Below are positions 61,403-64,000 of a stretch of DNA of 64,000 nucleotides, one piece after another. The stretch comes from Sideroxydans sp. (GTDB lineage: Bacteria > Pseudomonadota > Gammaproteobacteria > Burkholderiales > Gallionellaceae), in assembly GCA_027310725.1 (NCBI GenBank), contig DAIDAG010000066.1, positions 32,828 to 96,827 of the forward strand, in the 5' to 3' direction. The notes under the pieces are model-generated. The model ran no database searches, was not told the origin of the DNA, and saw nothing but the letters and a program-made list of their open reading frames with translations. Made by a program: the position numbers and the translations under genes. The stretch's first letter is position 1. Every line of letters starts with the position of its first letter.

Positions 61403-61881
61403 TGGCAATTACCGATCTGACGCAGTCGCTGGTCGAATTCAGCAAGACGATCTCTTTGATGAGTGGAGAGCGGGGACTGATTGTCAATCTTGCCGGACTT
61501 GTTGGTGCGTTCTTCGTCGCGCAAGGCCTTGTGCGCGTGCGAAACCTTGGCTCGTCCAGCGGGTATGGGGGACACGACAAGAATCCCTGGTCACCGATCT
61601 TCTTCGGAATCCTGCTTTTGAATTTCTGGCAGGCGCAAGGGCAGTTATCTGATCAGCTCGCGTTGACAGGAAACATGCTGTCACCGGCTATTCCGAATGG
61701 ATACCTGCAACAGGTGTGGCAGGCAATCAAGGTCATTTTGAACGGGTTTGGGCTTATTGCAATCTTCCGTGGATTGTTGTTGGCCAAAGCCGCTGGAGAG
61801 GGGTCTGCGCAAGGTCATAACTCACCTGCCTGGGGCGCACTCTGGCATATCGTAGGAGGGGCGATCCTTATGAAACTCTAA
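61402..61881 (+). CDS. traQ: DotE/IcmC-like membrane protein (R64 TraQ-like)
   Basis: 159 aa with several hydrophobic segments (GLIVNLAGLVGAFFVAQGLV; WSPIFFGILLLNFW; ILNGFGLIAIFRGLLLAKAA; C-terminal WHIVGGAILM). This polytopic pattern is seen in IcmC/DotE. Follows dotF with a TAATG overlap and precedes dotP, as in R64 traP-Q-R. Confidence 0.78.
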   Translation: MAITDLTQSLVEFSKTISLMSGERGLIVNLAGLVGAFFVAQGLVRVRNLGSSSGYGGHDKNPWSPIFFGILLLNFWQAQGQLSDQLALTGNMLSPAIPNGYLQQVWQAIKVILNGFGLIAIFRGLLLAKAAGEGSAQGHNSPAWGALWHIVGGAILMKL

Positions 61882-61929
61882 TTTTTCGCTGTAGTAATTT
61901 TTCATCAATCTGTAAAAAAGGAGCACCAA

Positions 61930-62283
61930 ATGAAACAGAAACGCAATTATCTTCAAATCTTCACCCTGATCGCGCTTGCGATGGTCTTCTCGATGCCGGC
62001 GCACGCCGGGCTGGACACGGCGATCAACGGGGCTTCCAGCTTCGTCGTGTCACTCATGAAATTGCTCAACCTCTGTCTTGGCTTTTTGGGCGCATGGTTT
62101 GCGGGCAGCGGCATCATGAACTGGAAGAAGTCCAGTAGCGAACAAGGTGGTCATCAGATGGGTTTCAAGGAAATTGTCGTCCCGGTTATTGCTGGCATCA
62201 TCTTGCTGGGCTTCTCTTCCTTCATCGCCATGACTTCCAGCACGTTCGGGTTTGTATCGACCACAGCATCCAATCTCGGCTAA
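61930..62283 (+). CDS. traR: DotP/IcmD-like membrane protein (R64 TraR-like)
   Basis: 117 aa. Signal-like first helix (LQIFTLIALAMVFSMPAHAG) followed by two hydrophobic segments (SLMKLLNLCLGFLGAWFAGS; IVVPVIAGIILLGFSSFIAM) with a short Ser/Gly/Lys loop, as in IcmD. AGGAG precedes the ATG. Last recognised Dot/Icm gene before the window leaves the cluster. Confidence 0.78.
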   Translation: MKQKRNYLQIFTLIALAMVFSMPAHAGLDTAINGASSFVVSLMKLLNLCLGFLGAWFAGSGIMNWKKSSSEQGGHQMGFKEIVVPVIAGIILLGFSSFIAMTSSTFGFVSTTASNLG

Positions 62284-62406
62284 TTCGGCGAGTTGTTTTT
62301 CTACTCTCACTTCGCAAGAGGTGGGGGGGTGAAAACCAGATGGTTGACAGCCCCTTTATATATTGGTGTATTAACTACACGTGCGCAAACATTGGAGACA
62401 GGTATC

Positions 62407-63285
62407 GTGCGAAATAACCAAAGTGGGAGAACACAACAAGCGCAATTGCCATTCACTGGCGCGCCAGCGCTGGGACATGTTTCATTATTCCATCTTCAAG
62501 ACCAGGAGGTGGGTAATGATATGGTGCAAACTGTCGATGCGCGCGAGCTGCACGCATTTCTGGAGGTTGGAAAGAAGTTTGCTGATTGGGTAAACGAGCG
62601 TATTGAAAAGTACGGCTTTGTTGAAAATCTTGACTTCGTTGTCCGCTTCCCTAAATTGGGAAGCGGAGATAATCAACAACTTGGCGCATTTCAGCCAGGG
62701 GCAAATCGCAAGGAATACCATCTCACTCTGGATATGGCGAAAGAGCTGTCAATGGTGGAACGCAACGCGCGCGGCAAGCTGGCGCGGCAATATTTTATCG
62801 AATGTGAACGCCGTCTCAAGGCGCAGGAGACCGCCGCGTCGCTTCCATCCAGACTACCCCGGCTGCAACTGCTGGAAATCGCCATTCAGGCCGAGCAGGA
62901 ACGGTTGGCACTGGAGCATCGGATCGAAGTTATCCAGCCAAAGGCAGACGCGCTGGATCGCATTTCGACAGCAGAGGGGTCAATGTGCATCAGCGACGCG
63001 GCCAAGCACCTGCAGATCCAGCCCTCCAGGTTGTTCGACTGGCTTTCCAAAAATAAATGGATTTTCCGCCGCTCAAAGAACAAGCCTTGGGTGGCGTTTC
63101 AGGACTGTATTCGTGCCGGAATGATCGAGCAGAAGGTTAAAACGATCGAGCGGAAGGATGACACCCCGATTCTTGCCGAACAGGCCCTCATTACCCCAAA
63201 GGGGCTTGCTCGGCTGTCTCAGATCATCGAGTCAGGTACAACTTCGCTTCTTCGGAAAGCAGTGCAAGAAAAAATCATCCATTAA
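62407..63285 (+). CDS. Phage-type antirepressor (AntA/AntB N-terminus, KilAC-type C-terminus)
   Basis: About 292 aa. The AntA/AntB domain covers MVQTVDARELHAFLEVGKKF through KEYHLTLDMAKELSMVERN. A coiled linker joins it to the KilAC/ANT DNA-binding domain (MCISDAAKHLQIQPSRLFDW; LSKNKWIFRR; LITPKGLARLSQ). Such proteins lift repression of phage genes; here it sits directly after dotP and may relieve repression of transfer. GTG 62407 is chosen with GGAG about 9 bases upstream; an inner ATG before VQTVDAREL is an alternative. Confidence 0.85.
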   Translation: MRNNQSGRTQQAQLPFTGAPALGHVSLFHLQDQEVGNDMVQTVDARELHAFLEVGKKFADWVNERIEKYGFVENLDFVVRFPKLGSGDNQQLGAFQPGANRKEYHLTLDMAKELSMVERNARGKLARQYFIECERRLKAQETAASLPSRLPRLQLLEIAIQAEQERLALEHRIEVIQPKADALDRISTAEGSMCISDAAKHLQIQPSRLFDWLSKNKWIFRRSKNKPWVAFQDCIRAGMIEQKVKTIERKDDTPILAEQALITPKGLARLSQIIESGTTSLLRKAVQEKIIH

Positions 63286-63298
63286 GAGGAGATCGATC

Positions 63299-63403
63299 AT
63301 GCTGAAAAACGTTGCATGTACATCCATCAACAACTTTCATTCTAATGTCGTCAATTTCGCGTCTCATCAGGAGCAACAGATTCTGCACGCGCAAACAATA
63401 TGA
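63299..63403 (+). CDS. Putative 34-aa peptide
   Basis: Starts MLKNVACTSINNFHSNVVNF; AAGAGGAGATCG gives a strong ribosome site 4-7 bases before the ATG. The antirepressor stop is 13 bp upstream. Its stop overlaps the next tiny ORF (ATGA). No family recognised. Confidence 0.45.
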   Translation: MLKNVACTSINNFHSNVVNFASHQEQQILHAQTI

Positions 63404-63537
63404 AAAATAACACCGGTGCGATCTTTGTGGCACGGAAGCGGAAGTGCAGCATTACCGATGTGACCATCAATGCGCTGGTCCGCACTAAACCGTCGTGGCC
63501 GTATATAGTGCATATAACAAACTTGCACAATATATAA
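63400..63537 (+). CDS. Putative 45-aa peptide coupled to the previous ORF
   Basis: Starts MKNNTGAIFVARKRKCSITD; basic, absent from the supplied ORF track because of its length. It shares an ATGA overlap with the 34-aa ORF. Its 3' end contains the last 26-bp dyad. Translation is plausible but unproven. Confidence 0.4.
   Translation: MKNNTGAIFVARKRKCSITDVTINALVRTKPSWPYIVHITNLHNI
63508..63533. promoter_or_regulatory. 26-bp transfer-module dyad
   Basis: GTGCA, 11-bp spacer, TGCACAATAT. It agrees with the pilS-upstream copy (45233-45258) at 21 of 26 positions. It precedes the DUF1376-like gene by ~235 bp. Confidence 0.6.
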
Positions 63538-63591
63538 ATTGGCTATAACATGACTCGGGCGTTGTGGTGACGCATAGGCAATCGGATAATT

Positions 63592-63688
63592 CAGTCTCCT
63601 TAAGGCTGGCCTGTTCGACCGAATCAAACTCCTCCTCGGGGTACGAATGCCCGGAATACCACCGTACAGGTCAGCATTAAGGAGATTG
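63592..63688. ncRNA. Long imperfect inverted repeat, possible structured RNA or leader
   Basis: The arm CAGTCTCCTTAAGGCTGGCC (63592 on) pairs with the arm ending ..GGTCAGCATTAAGGAGATTG (63688), about 20 of 23 positions counting from CCTGT, around a ~51-nt loop that itself holds CGGGG / CCCG. There is no coding sequence on the plus strand between the 45-aa ORF and 63769. The type is tentative: it could be a regulatory leader, a small RNA or a recombination site. Confidence 0.35.
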
Positions 63689-63714
63689 GAAGTGTTAATG
63701 ATGAAACGTGTATC

Positions 63715-63732
63715 CCCCGTATCCATACGGGG
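63715..63732 (+). promoter_or_regulatory. Hairpin upstream of the DUF1376-like gene
   Basis: CCCCGTA-TCCA-TACGGGG is a perfect 7-bp stem ~37 bp before the ATG, followed by a second small stem (GGGA/TCCC) and TTTT. It may be an attenuator or a terminator of the preceding transcript. Confidence 0.4.
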
Positions 63733-63768
63733 TAGGGGATGCTCCCTTTTGAAATACCAGGGATCGGC

Positions 63769-64000
63769 ATGACAACCGACACTCAACCGGAATCTCTGCC
63801 CAGGCCGCTTACTCCAAAAGATTGCGAATTGAGAGACTTCCCTTTCATGGCTCTCGATGTTGATCGCCTAAGAAACAGCGATTTCGCCTCACACGCATCT
63901 GGCGATGAGTTTCGCGCTGCTATCCTGCTTTGGTGTGCATCCTGGCATCAAATTCCTGCGGCCAGCCTTCCTGATGATGATGTGGTCCTCGCCAAGCTCG
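63769..64000 (+). CDS. DUF1376-like protein (3' partial)
   Basis: The first ~77 residues, including ELRDFPFMALDVDRLRNSDF, FRAAILLWCASWHQIPAASL and PDDDVVLAKL, match the start of DUF1376 proteins of phages and plasmids, which are often next to replication functions. The frame runs off the window end. The start ATG 63769 has a weak upstream GGGATCGG. Confidence 0.75.
   Translation, partial: MTTDTQPESLPRPLTPKDCELRDFPFMALDVDRLRNSDFASHASGDEFRAAILLWCASWHQIPAASLPDDDVVLAKL

Noticed and set aside
63367-63786. 139-aa minus-strand ORF
   Set aside because: It runs across the inverted repeat and the tiny plus-strand ORFs, and its protein looks like a translated structured RNA region.
22267-64000. Relaxase gene and oriT
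   Set aside because: No NikB/MOB relaxase motifs were found in any ORF; the transfer origin probably lies outside the window.
1-64000. CRISPR array, tRNA or rRNA genes
   Set aside because: No regularly spaced repeats, tRNA cloverleaf or rRNA sequence was recognised by eye.

Overview
The window reads as DNA of a Gram-negative proteobacterium, most likely a betaproteobacterium. The evidence is a Cus-type copper/silver efflux system, a globin-coupled c-di-GMP enzyme, IS30 and IS3 family elements, and a complete set of envelope proteins for an R64 (IncI)-like conjugation machine. No rRNA, tRNA, CRISPR array, relaxase gene or replication initiator was recognised. I cannot tell an integrative conjugative element from a large plasmid.

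Layout. (1) 1-3.8 kb: end of a CusB-CusF fusion and complete cusA, closed by a hairpin; a 5'-truncated EAL-domain remnant abuts it. (2) 4.3-8.4 kb, minus strand: globin-PAS-PAS-GGDEF-EAL protein, then an unusual protein joining a sigma-54 (RpoN)-like DNA-binding region to a GIY-YIG nuclease domain. (3) 8.5-10.8 kb: divergent KfrA/TnpT-like coiled-coil protein and TnpS-like tyrosine recombinase with a perfect 10-bp dyad between them, the layout of a Tn4651-type resolution module. (4) 11-22.1 kb: accessory region with small conserved hypotheticals, an IS30 element, a membrane protein, an exported HNH-like protein, a NERD/zinc-ribbon protein, and a Ser/Thr kinase-TPR protein followed by a gene of unknown family that an IS3 element has split in two (3-bp AGA target duplication). 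The kinase/partner block lies between ~50-bp inverted repeats and is visibly AT-richer than its surroundings.

(5) 22.2-33.2 kb, mostly minus strand: phage/plasmid-type polyvalent proteins (DUF2958-like, phosphoribosyltransferase-metallopeptidase, LPD1-type), an OLD-family ATPase/TOPRIM protein and a small regulator. (6) 33.2-40.2 kb, minus strand: coupling-complex operon, with DotL/TrbC ATPase, TrbB-like thiol protein, DotM/TrbA, a lytic transglycosylase and small proteins. (7) 40.3-55.8 kb: a VRR-NUC-like protein, then a minus-strand cluster holding DotD, DotC, DotB, IcmT, the type IVb thin-pilus genes pilL, N, O, P, Q, R and S, a PilT-type ATPase, PilV and an outer-membrane protein. (8) 55.9-64 kb, plus strand: a tyrosine recombinase-like gene translationally coupled to dotI, then dotH, dotG, dotF, dotE, dotP, an AntA/KilAC antirepressor, two tiny overlapping ORFs and the start of a DUF1376-like gene.

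Regions 6-8 together specify most of a type IVB (Dot/Icm, R64 Tra) conjugation apparatus plus its mating pilus. DotC/D/H/G would form the envelope-spanning core, DotF/I/E/P inner-membrane parts, DotB an ATPase, and DotL/M the substrate receptor. Homologues of DotA/TraY, DotO/TraU and a relaxase are not in the window. A conserved ~26-bp dyad element (half sites TGCA, 11-bp spacer, CAAAT tail) recurs at several intergenic and promoter-like positions only in regions 5-8, and looks like the operator of one regulator controlling the whole transfer module.
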